Below, one piece after another: positions 16,458-25,066 of a stretch of DNA of 64,000 nt. A program made the translations under genes and the position numbers. The notes beneath the pieces were generated by a model, which saw only the letters and a list, made by a program, of their open reading frames with translations, was not told where the DNA came from and did no database searches. Source of the stretch: RPQJ01 sp963706535 (GTDB lineage Bacteria; Pseudomonadota; Gammaproteobacteria; Steroidobacterales; Steroidobacteraceae); NCBI GenBank assembly GCA_963706535.1, contig CAVPMU010000009.1, positions 1-64,000 on the forward strand, given 5' to 3'. The stretch's first letter is position 1; every line of letters starts with the position of its first letter.

Positions 16458-18458
16458 ATGTCATCACATCCGTCATTCACCCGCCGGTCAGCGGGAATCA
16501 TCCTGCTGGCGGCCATCCTCTCGTCCTGTGGCGGCGGTGGCTCCGACGGGGGAGGCGGCGTCGATCCACCCCCACCACCTCCACCACCGCCCCCGGCCGC
16601 AAGCGTCGATTTCCGCGACGAGATCGTCTACCAGCTCCTCACCGATCGCTTCGCGAACGGCGACGCGAGCAACGACAGCGGGCGACTCGACCGGGCCGGC
16701 GATGCCATCGACCTCGCGAACCCGGTTGGCTGGCACGGCGGCGACTTCGAAGGGATCCGCCGCAAGATCCAGGAAGGCTATTTCCAGGCGATGGGATTCA
16801 CGGCGATCTGGATTTCGCCGGTCGTGCTGCAGGTCGCACCGCCCGGCAACGGCGGTGGCGTCAACGTCGGCAAACCGTTCGTCGGCTTCCACGGCTACTG
16901 GGCCGAGCGCTTCGACGAGATCGAGCCGCACTTCGGCGAGCTCGCGGCCCTGCAGGCGCTCGGCGCCACGGCGGACGCCGCGGGCATCAAGCTGGTCGTG
17001 GACGTGGTCGTGAACCACGCGGGCCCGGGCTCCAGTCTCATTGCGCAGCATCCAACCTGGTTTCGCATCGGCAACCAGTGCGGCAGCGACGAGGTGACGA
17101 TGTGCCTCGCCGGGCTGCCGGACTTCCGGCAGGAGGTCGCGGGCGTGCCGGACTTCCTGCTCGGCACCATTCGCTACCTGCGCGACAACGTACCGTCGAT
17201 CGACGGCCTGCGCATGGACACGATGAAGCACGTCGGCGAGGCCTTCTGGGCGCAATTCTTCGCATCCGGCAGCCCCGCGGACCCGCGCGCGCTGTGGACC
17301 GTCGGCGAGGTCTTCGATGCCAGCGTGTCGCGGATCGCGCACTACCTCGACGACGTGGACTCGCCCGCCGTGTTCGATTTCCCGCTCAAGTTCGCGATCG
17401 TCGACAGTCTCGCGCGCGGTGGCAGCACGCGGCGGCTCGCGGACGTGCTGGCGCAGGACGGCGCGTACGAGGACCCGACCAGGCTCGCGACCTTCCTCGA
17501 CAACCACGACGTATGGCGGTTCACGTCCGAGGCGCAGGCGGCTGGTGCGAATGCGACCGAGGCGGACCAGCGGCTCGACCTCGCGCTCACGTTTCTTTAC
17601 ATGGCACGCGGCGTCCCGGTCGTCTACTACGGCACGGAGATCGCCGCGCGCGGGCAGGGTGATTCCTACGACGAGCCGATCGGCGAGTCGAGCCGCGAGG
17701 ACATGGATTTCGCCGCGCTGGCCGGCTCGACGTTCGACGAACGGCTGCGGGCACTGGCGGACGCGCGCAAGCAGCACGCGGCGCTGCGTCGAGGCGCACA
17801 GCGCACCCTGCACACGCCGGGCTCGGACTGCGAACCACCCGCGTCTTCGCTCGATCCCGCGGCCGACTTCGGCGACCGGCTGTTCGTCCGCGGCAGCTTC
17901 GACAACTGGGCGGCACCGCCGCCCGATGCGCAGAAACTCGTGAACCTGGGCGGACGACAATACGCAGCCGCAGCCTTGCTGCCTGCGGGCGAGCAGCAAT
18001 TCAAGATCGCCGCGGCGGACTGGACGCCGGAATTCAGCAATCCCGATCGCGACACGGTGCCGGGTGTACCGATTACGTTGCGGACGGCCGTGGGAACCAC
18101 TTCCAACAGCCGGCTGGTCGCCACGACGGCAGGCTGCCATTCGTTCGCGCTCGATGCCAGCAGTACGTCGAATCCGGTGCTGACCGTGACCGCGAGCACG
18201 ACCGTTGCGGAGGATCCGGACGTCTTCGCCTTCGCGCGCACGCTCGAGGGGCAGGCAACCGTGGTGGTCGTCCTGAACAACGAACGGACCGCGGTGGATC
18301 TCGATTCACTGCCCGGCGGCGGCGTGGACGTGCAGGGACTGGTCCCCGACGGCGCAGTGACCGAGATCACGGGAATGCCCATCGGCAACGTACTGGTGAG
18401 CAACGGCCGGCTGCGTGGCCAGGTGCCCGCCCTGTCCGCCATCGCCTTGGTGGATTAA
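16458..18458 (+). CDS. Lipoprotein alpha-amylase (GH13)
   Basis: 666 residues from the ATG at 16458. A lipoprotein signal with lipobox LSSC is followed by a Gly-rich then ten-proline linker, so the enzyme is probably tethered to the envelope. The GH13 barrel is complete: VVDVVVNHAG, GLRMDTMKH with the nucleophile Asp, WTVGEVFD with the acid/base Glu and FLDNHD. After the barrel come a module with DRLFVRGSFDNW and AGEQQFKIAAADW, resembling a starch-binding or CBM48-like unit, and a C-terminal beta domain. The likely role is hydrolysis of alpha-glucans at the cell surface or periplasm. No partner sugar genes are beside it. Confidence 0.9.
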   Translation: MSSHPSFTRRSAGIILLAAILSSCGGGGSDGGGGVDPPPPPPPPPPAASVDFRDEIVYQLLTDRFANGDASNDSGRLDRAGDAIDLANPVGWHGGDFEGIRRKIQEGYFQAMGFTAIWISPVVLQVAPPGNGGGVNVGKPFVGFHGYWAERFDEIEPHFGELAALQALGATADAAGIKLVVDVVVNHAGPGSSLIAQHPTWFRIGNQCGSDEVTMCLAGLPDFRQEVAGVPDFLLGTIRYLRDNVPSIDGLRMDTMKHVGEAFWAQFFASGSPADPRALWTVGEVFDASVSRIAHYLDDVDSPAVFDFPLKFAIVDSLARGGSTRRLADVLAQDGAYEDPTRLATFLDNHDVWRFTSEAQAAGANATEADQRLDLALTFLYMARGVPVVYYGTEIAARGQGDSYDEPIGESSREDMDFAALAGSTFDERLRALADARKQHAALRRGAQRTLHTPGSDCEPPASSLDPAADFGDRLFVRGSFDNWAAPPPDAQKLVNLGGRQYAAAALLPAGEQQFKIAAADWTPEFSNPDRDTVPGVPITLRTAVGTTSNSRLVATTAGCHSFALDASSTSNPVLTVTASTTVAEDPDVFAFARTLEGQATVVVVLNNERTAVDLDSLPGGGVDVQGLVPDGAVTEITGMPIGNVLVSNGRLRGQVPALSAIALVD

Positions 18459-20119
18459 CCGTAGTCCTGGTAGCGAGGCTCGTACATCTGCGAGCGCATC
18501 AGCGCGAGCATGTCCACCGGCCGCTCGATCCCGGCGAGACCGCGCGAGAACGCGACCTCGGCGACGGCGGCTGCGATGTGCGCCGACACCTCGCGCACCC
18601 GGTTCAGCGGCGGGTAGAGGCTGCCCTGCGCGAGATCCTGGGCGCTGACGTGGGTGGCAAGCGTGCGCGCGGCGGCCATGAACATCTCGTCGGTCACGCG
18701 CGAGGCCCGCACCGTGACGACGCCGAGCCCGACGCCGGGGAAGATGTACGAATTGTTGCCCTGGCGCGGCACGAAATGCCGGCCGTCGGGCAGCGCGACC
18801 GGGTCGAACGGACTGCCCGACGCGAACAGGGCCTTGCCACCCGACCAGGCATAGGCCTGCTCGGCCGTGCACTCCGACTTCGACGTCGGGTTCGACAACG
18901 CGAAGACGATCGGCCGCGCGTTGATGCGCGTCAATTCCTCTACCACCTCACGCGTGAACATGCCGGGCGTCGCGCCGACACCGATGATCGCGGTGGGCTC
19001 GAGCGCCTGGACGGCGCCGAGGAAGTCCGTGACGGGCGCATGCTCGTGCGCATACGGCTTCTTGTGTTCGGCGAGGCCGCTTCGGCTCGCGACGACGAGT
19101 CCCTTCGAGTCGACCATCCAGCAACGCTTGCGGGCCTCCGCGGGATCGAGTCCATCGTCCGCCATCGCGGCGCACAGCAGGTCCGAGATCCCCGTGGCCG
19201 CCTCGCCCGCGCCGAGGCACAGGAACTTCTGCTCCGACATGCGCTTCCCGGTGATGCGCAGCGCGGAGAATATTCCGGCGACGGTGACCGATGCCGTGCC
19301 CTGGATGTCGTCGTTGAAACAGCAGACCCTGTCGCGGTACCGGCGCAGCAGCCGGAACGCGTTGTGGTTGGCAAAATCCTCGAACTGCACGACGATGCCC
19401 GGGAACACCTGCTGGGTCGCGGCGACGAATTCCTCGACCAGCTCGTCGAGCGCGTCGCCGGTGAGACGCTTGCGCCGGATGCCGAGGTAGAGCGGGTCCT
19501 TCAACAGGTCCTGGTTGTTGCTGCCGACGTCGAGCATGACCGGCAGGCAGCGGCGCGGATGCAGGCCCGCGCATGCGGTGTAGAGCGCGAGCTTGCCGAT
19601 GGGGATGCCCATGCCATTCGCGCCGAGGTCGCCGAGGCCGAGGATGCGCTCGCCGTCGGTGACGACGATCATCGCCGCCTCGCGGTACGGCCAGTTGCGC
19701 ATCACCTGGGCGATGCGGCCGCGATCGTCGGCCGAGATGAACAACCCGCGTGGCCGGCGGTAGATGTGCCCGAACTGCTGGCAGGCGAGACCGACCGTCG
19801 GCGTGTAGATGATCGGCATCATCTCGTCGGGGTTCTCCGTGATGACACGGAAGAAGAGCCCCTCGTTGCGGTCGTGCAGGGCCTCGAGCAGGATGTACTT
19901 CGCGAGCGGCGTCTGCACGCGGCGGAAGTTCTCGAGCACGCGTGCAACCTGGTCCTCCATCGTGCAGATGTAGGGCGGGAGCAGGCCGCGCAGACCGAGG
20001 ACGTCGCGTTCCTGCTCGGTAAAGGCGGTGCCCTTGTTCAGGTGCGGATCGCGCAGCAGCGACATGCCCCGCGGGAACCAGTCGGGGAGGGGCGGTGGCA
20101 GCGGTCGTCCAGCTTGCAT
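18455..20119 (-). CDS. maeA: NAD-dependent malic enzyme
   Basis: 554 residues, full length for the large bacterial/eukaryotic-type malic enzyme. It converts malate to pyruvate and CO2. Visible family blocks are GTAFTEQERDVLGLRGLLPP, IIYTPTVGLACQQFG, VVTDGERILGLGDLGANGMG, the metal site QFEDFANHNAF, CFNDDIQGTASV, the NAD fold FLCLGAGEAATGI and VFALSNPTSKSECTAEQA. All catalytic blocks are intact. The stop codon overlaps that of the convergent amylase gene. NAD against NADP preference cannot be settled from sequence alone, but this subfamily is usually NAD-linked. Confidence 0.94.
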   Translation of the reverse strand: MQAGRPLPPPLPDWFPRGMSLLRDPHLNKGTAFTEQERDVLGLRGLLPPYICTMEDQVARVLENFRRVQTPLAKYILLEALHDRNEGLFFRVITENPDEMMPIIYTPTVGLACQQFGHIYRRPRGLFISADDRGRIAQVMRNWPYREAAMIVVTDGERILGLGDLGANGMGIPIGKLALYTACAGLHPRRCLPVMLDVGSNNQDLLKDPLYLGIRRKRLTGDALDELVEEFVAATQQVFPGIVVQFEDFANHNAFRLLRRYRDRVCCFNDDIQGTASVTVAGIFSALRITGKRMSEQKFLCLGAGEAATGISDLLCAAMADDGLDPAEARKRCWMVDSKGLVVASRSGLAEHKKPYAHEHAPVTDFLGAVQALEPTAIIGVGATPGMFTREVVEELTRINARPIVFALSNPTSKSECTAEQAYAWSGGKALFASGSPFDPVALPDGRHFVPRQGNNSYIFPGVGLGVVTVRASRVTDEMFMAAARTLATHVSAQDLAQGSLYPPLNRVREVSAHIAAAVAEVAFSRGLAGIERPVDMLALMRSQMYEPRYQDYG

Positions 20120-20217
20120 GCAGGCCTCCGGGGCGCCGCGGGGCGGCGCCGGAAAATGGCGCTGCGAACCTTAAACCCGGCCCGGCCGAAAAGACTTAAG
20201 CAAAAGCCGGCATAGAC

Positions 20218-20287
20218 AGGTGCCAGTGGTCGGTTCCGTCGGATCGGCCCGATCCGGCCGATCCGACGGAACCGACCACTGGCAGCT
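20218..20287. repeat. Palindromic-element family, copy 7 (full length, compensated arms)
   Basis: Left arm 20218-20242, right arm 20263-20287, 70 bp in all. The usual GGATCC core is GGTTCC on the left and GGAACC on the right, a matched change that keeps the stem. The loop is also palindromic (GATCGG...CCGATC). It sits between two minus-strand genes. Confidence 0.93.
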
Positions 20288-20295
20288 TCCGGGCC

Positions 20296-20886
20296 CTACT
20301 TCTCCGGGCCGCTGGGGAGCGACCAGGCGCCGGTCCTGGCGTCGAGCTTGTGGCAGTGGGTGCACTCGCCCCGGTAGACGGTCATGAAGGGGTTCCTGGC
20401 CCCGCCGGTCAGGTGCACGAGGTGCAGCAGCCGGGAGAACGGCGGCGCCTTCTTCGACGAGCTGTCGTGGCAATCGAGACAGGCCGCGGGGATGTCCTCG
20501 GGCGAGTCCTCCGCGGACGGGTGCCTGCCCCTCGCTGCGACACCCGCCGGCATGGTCGCCTCGGTCTGGGCAAGCAGGGTCGGCTGGACCTTCCCTGCGG
20601 TCCACTCCTCGAGTGCGACGCTGAGGCGAGCGTCGAGGCCCTTGTCCCTGTAGACGACGTGGCAGCCCACGCAGCCGTCCGGATTCTCGTCCGCGGTGGT
20701 GATGCCGGGGACCTGGCGCGCAGGCGGCAACGCCTCCGTACCGGCCGCGTCAACCGGGCCGGAAAGCGCAGCATGTGTCGCAGGTACACCGGTTGCAGCA
20801 ACGAGTAGCCCGCCGTGTGGCACCTGCACGACATCCTTTCGACCGAACCAGTGGCCGCATCCGGCGCTGCGGCTAGAGTCCCGCAT
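20296..20886 (-). CDS. Three-haem cytochrome c-like protein
   Basis: Up to 196 residues with three CxxCH haem sites: CVGCH (72-76), CLDCH (136-140) and CTHCH (175-179). Further His residues that could be axial ligands are present. The N-terminus is uncertain: the ATG at 20886 gives no classic signal peptide, while GTG codons near 20829 would put GGLLVAATGVPATHAAL at the front as a weak export signal. It is probably a periplasmic electron carrier. The gene overlaps the upstream small exported protein gene by 14 bases, so the two may be one operon. Confidence 0.72.
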   Translation of the reverse strand: MRDSSRSAGCGHWFGRKDVVQVPHGGLLVAATGVPATHAALSGPVDAAGTEALPPARQVPGITTADENPDGCVGCHVVYRDKGLDARLSVALEEWTAGKVQPTLLAQTEATMPAGVAARGRHPSAEDSPEDIPAACLDCHDSSSKKAPPFSRLLHLVHLTGGARNPFMTVYRGECTHCHKLDARTGAWSLPSGPEK

Positions 20887-21238
20887 GCCTCTGTATCCCC
20901 GGCGACTGGGCCTGCAGACCCGCGGTAACGAGCTGCCCGACGGGATCGCGCTCGCCGCGCACCGTCAGTGCGGCGGGAACGTCGCTCGTCCGCGCCAGCA
21001 TGTGTGCGAAGCCTAGCTCGAGACTCGATGTCTCGCTGCGCGCGATGGCATTGATGTGTCGCTCGAACTGAAAACCAGCCGAATCACCGACGCCCGGGCG
21101 GACGGCCTCGAAACGGCCCGGCTGGTGGTCGAGCATGCTCACGAAGGCGCGGTTGAGCGAATCCGGGCCCGCCGGGACAACGGCGCAGGCGAGGCCGGGA
21201 ATGGTCAGCGTCGCGATGGCAAGGATTATCGCTTTCAT
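20873..21238 (-). CDS. Small exported protein, unknown
   Basis: 121 residues with an ATG at 21238 preceded by GGAGATAGG. A signal peptide (KAIILAIATLTIPGLACA) precedes a mature part without a domain I recognise. It includes FVSMLDHQPGRFEAVRP and SSLELGFAHMLARTSDVP. It lies upstream of, and overlaps, the three-haem cytochrome gene, so a linked periplasmic role is possible. The 250 bp beyond its start hold a 7-bp inverted repeat GTGTCGG...CCGACAC and nothing else clear. Confidence 0.6.
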   Translation of the reverse strand: MKAIILAIATLTIPGLACAVVPAGPDSLNRAFVSMLDHQPGRFEAVRPGVGDSAGFQFERHINAIARSETSSLELGFAHMLARTSDVPAALTVRGERDPVGQLVTAGLQAQSPGIQRHAGL

Positions 21239-21489
21239 TTTCCTATCTCCCACAGGTTGACGGTTGGCTGGCAGGTTCTCCGTTGCACGCAACGTGCCAA
21301 TCGCGAAAACCGCGAGGAAACCCTAGCTCGCGTGGCTTAACCGAACCTGAACGGCGGCGCAGGTGTCGGCGATCACCGACACGAACGAGAGGCGGACCGC
21401 GCAAGCCGCTGATGCGCAACGAAGGATCGCTGTCGGCAATCCCAGACACCCGGGGCGCGGCCGCAACGGGACGCGCTAGACTTCCGGCA

Positions 21490-22645
21490 ATGGCCGACGC
21501 AGCGACCACGACCGTCCTCATCGACGACGACGACCCTACGTTGCTCAGGCTGCTCGGCATCCTGTTGCGAGAGGAGGGATACCGTGTCGCCGCGGCCGAA
21601 AGCGGCGAGCGCGCCCTCGCATTGCTGCGCGGAACGGCCGCAGCTCGTGATCACCGACCTCAGGATGAGTGGCATGGACGGGCTCGGGCTGTTCGAGGCA
21701 ATCCGCAGCGAGTGCCCGCTGCTGCCCGTGATCATCCTCACCGCGCATGGCACGATACCCGACGCGGTGCAGGCCACGCGCAAGGGCGTGTTCGGTTTCC
21801 TCACCAAGCCCTACGAGGCAGCTGCGCTGCTCGAGGAAGTGCGTCGGGCGCTGCTCACCGGGCCGGCGCTGCCGCTGGACGAGCCCGATTGCCCGGTGAT
21901 CACCCACAATCCGGGGCTGCGTGCGCTGCTCGACGAAGCGCACGCGGTGGCGGCGACCGACGTGAGCGTGCTCGTCACCGGTGCAACCGGCACCGGCAAG
22001 GAATTGCTCGCGCAGACCCTGCACGACTGGAGCCCGCGCCGCGCGCGACCGTCCATGGCCGTCAATTGCGCGGCGATCCCGGAGCAGCTGCTCGAGTCCG
22101 AGCTGTTCGGCCACGTGCGCGTCGTGTCGGCAACCCATCGCGACCTCGAGGCGGAGATCGCCGCCGGGCGTTTCCGCGAGGACATCTACTACCGCATCAA
22201 CGTCGTGACGCTGCACATTCCGACGCTCGGCGAGCGGCGCGAGGACATACCCCTGCTAGTGCAGCACTTCCTCGGCACGCTGTCCGGCAAGTACCGCAAG
22301 GCGCTGTGCGGGTTCGCGCCCGAGGCGATGGAACTGCTGGCGCGCGCGCCGTGGCCCGGCAACGTGCGGCAGCTGTTCGATGCCGTCGAGAAATGCGTCG
22401 CGCTGGCCACGACCCCGGTGATCCCCACCTCGCTGGTCGAGCGCGCGCTCAATCGAACGGTCGAGGAACTCGCGTCCTTCGACGAGGCGCGGCGTGCGTT
22501 CGAGCGTGGCTACCTCGCGCAGCTCATGCGCCTCACGCAGGGCAACGTCACGCAGGCAGCACGCCTCGCCAAGCGCAACCGCAGCGACTTCTACGCGCTG
22601 CTCGGCCGCCACGAGCTCGAGCCCGCGTCGTTCAAGCCGGGCTGA
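21490..22645 (+). pseudogene. NtrC/GlrR-type sigma54 response regulator, decayed
   Basis: The receiver domain starts TTVLIDDDDPTLLRLLGILL, then shifts frame near 21,640 and continues as QLVITDLRMSGMDG with the phospho-acceptor Asp. The AAA+ domain has Walker A (VTGATGTGKELLAQ), but the sequence jumps from SELFGH straight to VRVVSATHRDLEAEI. That removes about 70 residues, including the sigma54-contact GAFTGA loop and the Walker B LFLDEIG block. The C-terminal Fis-like helix-turn-helix (VTQAARLAKRNRSDFYALLG) resembles GlrR/QseF. It cannot work as a sigma54 activator even if the frame were repaired. Confidence 0.85.
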
Positions 22646-22654
22646 CGACCAGGC

Positions 22655-23041
22655 TCAGGGAGCCGGCGGTGCGCCCCGCGCGCCGAGCAGTCGCGTCACC
22701 ACGCCGAGCGGGTGGTCGATCTCGAAGGGCTTGGTGACGTAGCCGTCCGCGCCGGACCGGAAGCCACGCTGCACGTCGGCGGGCGCTGCGCTGCCGGTGA
22801 CCGCGACGAAAGGCACGCGGGCGGTGCGCGGATCCTCGCGCATGCGCCGCATCACCGTGTACCCGTCGAGATCCGGCATGACGAGGTCGCAGAGCACGAG
22901 GTCGGGCGGATCGGCGAGTGCGAGTTCGACGCCGCGCAGGCCGCCCTCGGCCTCCTGGACCTCGTGGCCCTCGAGCACCAGCAGGCGCCGCAGGTTGGCG
23001 CGCACCAGGGCATCTTCGTCGATGACGAGGATCCTGGCCAT
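22655..23041 (-). CDS. Stand-alone response regulator receiver (CheY-like)
   Basis: 128 residues, one receiver domain and no output domain. The acidic pocket is ILVIDEDALVRANL, the phospho-acceptor Asp is in DLVLCDLVMPDLDG, the conserved Thr is in VPFVAVTGSA and the Lys is in GYVTKPFE. It lies 3 bp downstream of the decayed kinase gene in the same direction and was probably its partner. The receiver itself looks intact. Confidence 0.88.
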   Translation of the reverse strand: MARILVIDEDALVRANLRRLLVLEGHEVQEAEGGLRGVELALADPPDLVLCDLVMPDLDGYTVMRRMREDPRTARVPFVAVTGSAAPADVQRGFRSGADGYVTKPFEIDHPLGVVTRLLGARGAPPAP

Positions 23042-23044
23042 GGT

Positions 23045-23900
23045 TCACTCCATGACGGTCGGCAACGTGACGGTGAAGCGCGTGCCCCGCCCGAGCTCGC
23101 TCTCGACCCGCACGGTCCCGCCGTGGCGCTCGACTGCGCGGCTGACGATGGCGAGCCTGAGGCTCGAGTCCGACCGCGACACCTCGAGCGATACGCGACC
23201 TCCGCCGGGGGAGTACTTGATGGCGTTCGACAGAGGTTGCCGAGGATCTGGCGCAGCAGCCTCTCGTCGACGGGCGCGGTGCTGCTCCTCGACGATTTCC
23301 TCGCACAGGGCGCGCAGGTCGACGGACTGCGGCTCGAATGCGAGCCTGCCAGACTCCCCGCGCCCGAAGGCCAGCACGTTGTCGAGCAGTGCCGTCATGC
23401 GCTTCACGCCGGCCTCGATGCTCGCGTGCAGCTCCTGCTTCTCGGATTCCGGCAGCCGTGCCGAGTAGCGCTTCAGCAGTTCGGCGGAGGAGAGGATCGT
23501 GGCCAATGGCGTGCGGAACTCGTGCGAGGTCATCGAGACGAAACGCGACTTGAGCTCGTTCAGCCGGCGCTGCTGCTCCAGCGCGGCGCGCGTCTCTTCC
23601 TCGGCCTCGCGTCGCTCGCTGATGTCGAGGTAGGTCCAGATCGTGCCCTGCGACAGGTCGGCGGGGTCGAGCGCGATGCCGCAGACCTCGAGCCAGATGA
23701 AGCTGCCGTCCTTGCGGCGCATGCGCAGGTCGCCGCGGTAGGGCCTGCCGGCGGCGAGCTGCGGGTAGGCCTGCTCGCCGAACGCGCGCCAGGCCGCCTC
23801 GTCCTCGAACTCGAGCCGGCTCGACTGTCCGACGAGCTCGCCGGGCCCGTAACCGAGCAGTTCCTCGAGCTTGCGGTTCACCCACTGGTAGCGGCGATTC
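23045..23900 (-). pseudogene. Multi-PAS histidine kinase, C-terminal fragment (decayed)
   Basis: The fragment begins inside a PAS domain (RYQWVNRKLEELLGYG) cut by IS630. It continues through the PAC segment and a HisKA domain with the H-box VSMTSHEFRTPLATILSSAE. A short double frameshift disrupts PVDERLLRQILGNL before LSNAIKYSPGGGR. Sequence then jumps from SDSSLRL to AIVSRAVERHGG, which removes about 35 residues containing the D-x-G-x-G ATP-lid motifs. Kinase activity is therefore not expected. The N-terminal part lies beyond the two insertion sequences at 26763-27429. Confidence 0.85.
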
Positions 23901-23902
23901 TA

Positions 23903-25063
23903 GTGTAGTGCTTCGCAAAATAGGGAACTAAATGTGCGCGCGACGATCTCAGTGGAGAATACGTCCATTCGAGGCCGGCGATGCGAAAAGCAACCAGGAT
24001 AGTTCTGAGTACGGACGAGCGAAACGTGCTGAGGAAGCTGGCTCGATCGAACACCACGAGCGTGCGGCTGGCGCGTCGGGCACAGATCGTGCTGCTCGCG
24101 GCCGATGGCCTGGACAACACGCAGATCGCCGCTGAACTGGCCCTGGGTCGAGTGCAGGTGGGGCGCTGGCGGGAGCGCTACGCACGGCTGGGCCTGGCGG
24201 GCATTGAGCGTGATGCGACGCGCAGCGGCCGCCGGCCGAGCGTCGATGCGGCCGAAATCGTGCGCTTGACCACGCAGACCAAGCCGCAGGCGGCGACGCA
24301 TTGGAGTACGCGCAAGTTGGCGGCCCAGGTCGGCGTCAGCGACACGACGATACTGCGCATCTGGCGCGCCAACGGACTCAAGCCGCACCTGCTCAAGGGG
24401 TTCAAAGTCTCGCGCGACCCGAAGTTCGCCGAGAAGCTCGAGGACATCGTCGCGCTGTACATGAGTCCGCCGGAGCACGCGCTGGTGCTCTGTTGCGACG
24501 AGAAGAGTCAGGTTCAGGCGCTCGATCGCACCCAGCCGGGGCTGCCCCTGAAGAGGGGTCGCGCGCAGACCATGACGCACGACTACAAGCGCCATGGCAC
24601 CACCACCTTGTTCGCGGCCCTGAATGTCCTGGATGGATCGGTCATCGGCTGTTGCCAGGCTCGCCACCGTCACGAGGAGTGGATCAAGTTCCTGCGGCGC
24701 CTCGACCGGGAAACACCCCAGGACAAAGAGCTGCACCTGATCTGCGACAACTACGCCACGCACAAACATCCCAACGTGATCGCCTGGCTCGAAAAGCACC
24801 CGCGCTTCCACGTGCACTTCACGCCGACCTCGGCCTCGTGGCTCAATATGGTCGAGCGCTTCTTCCGCGACCTGACCACCGACCGCTTGCGCCGCGGCGT
24901 GTTTCGCAGCGTCCCCGAACTCGTCGCGGCCATCGACGACTATGTCGCCACTCACAACGACAACCCCAAGCCCTTCATCTGGACCGCCAAGGCCACCGAC
25001 ATCTTGCAGAAGGTGATCCGGGCCAATCGGCGGTTAAGTTCTAAACAGAACGAAGCACTACAC
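23903..25063 (+). mobile_element. IS630-family insertion sequence
   Basis: 1161 bp with perfect 13-bp terminal inverted repeats GTGTAGTGCTTCG (23903-23915) and CGAAGCACTACAC (25051-25063). It is flanked by the TA duplication typical of the family (23901-23902 and 25064-25065). It cuts a histidine kinase gene. Its right edge is directly joined to an IS1380 element. Confidence 0.95.
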
Positions 25064-25066
25064 TAG
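23981..25066 (+). CDS. IS630-family transposase
   Basis: 361 residues, full length. An N-terminal helix-turn-helix region (LDNTQIAAELALGRVQVGRW) is followed by a DDE domain with the Asp in VLCCDEKSQVQALDR, the second Asp in LICDNYATHKH and the Glu in SWLNMVERFFRDL. All three are present, so the enzyme may be active. The stop codon TAG is not carried wholly by the element: TA comes from the target duplication and G from the next base outside. The protein end would therefore differ at other insertion sites. Confidence 0.95.
   Translation: MRKATRIVLSTDERNVLRKLARSNTTSVRLARRAQIVLLAADGLDNTQIAAELALGRVQVGRWRERYARLGLAGIERDATRSGRRPSVDAAEIVRLTTQTKPQAATHWSTRKLAAQVGVSDTTILRIWRANGLKPHLLKGFKVSRDPKFAEKLEDIVALYMSPPEHALVLCCDEKSQVQALDRTQPGLPLKRGRAQTMTHDYKRHGTTTLFAALNVLDGSVIGCCQARHRHEEWIKFLRRLDRETPQDKELHLICDNYATHKHPNVIAWLEKHPRFHVHFTPTSASWLNMVERFFRDLTTDRLRRGVFRSVPELVAAIDDYVATHNDNPKPFIWTAKATDILQKVIRANRRLSSKQNEALH

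Noticed and set aside
16560..16603. CCACC-rich run near the start of the amylase gene as a CRISPR-like or microsatellite array.
   Set aside because: It encodes the poly-proline linker after the lipobox and has no repeat-spacer structure.
21357..21390. Inverted repeat GTGTCGG...CCGACAC before the sigma54-type regulator as an operator.
   Set aside because: Only 7-bp arms, no match to a known operator, and the downstream gene is decayed; not strong enough to list as a feature.
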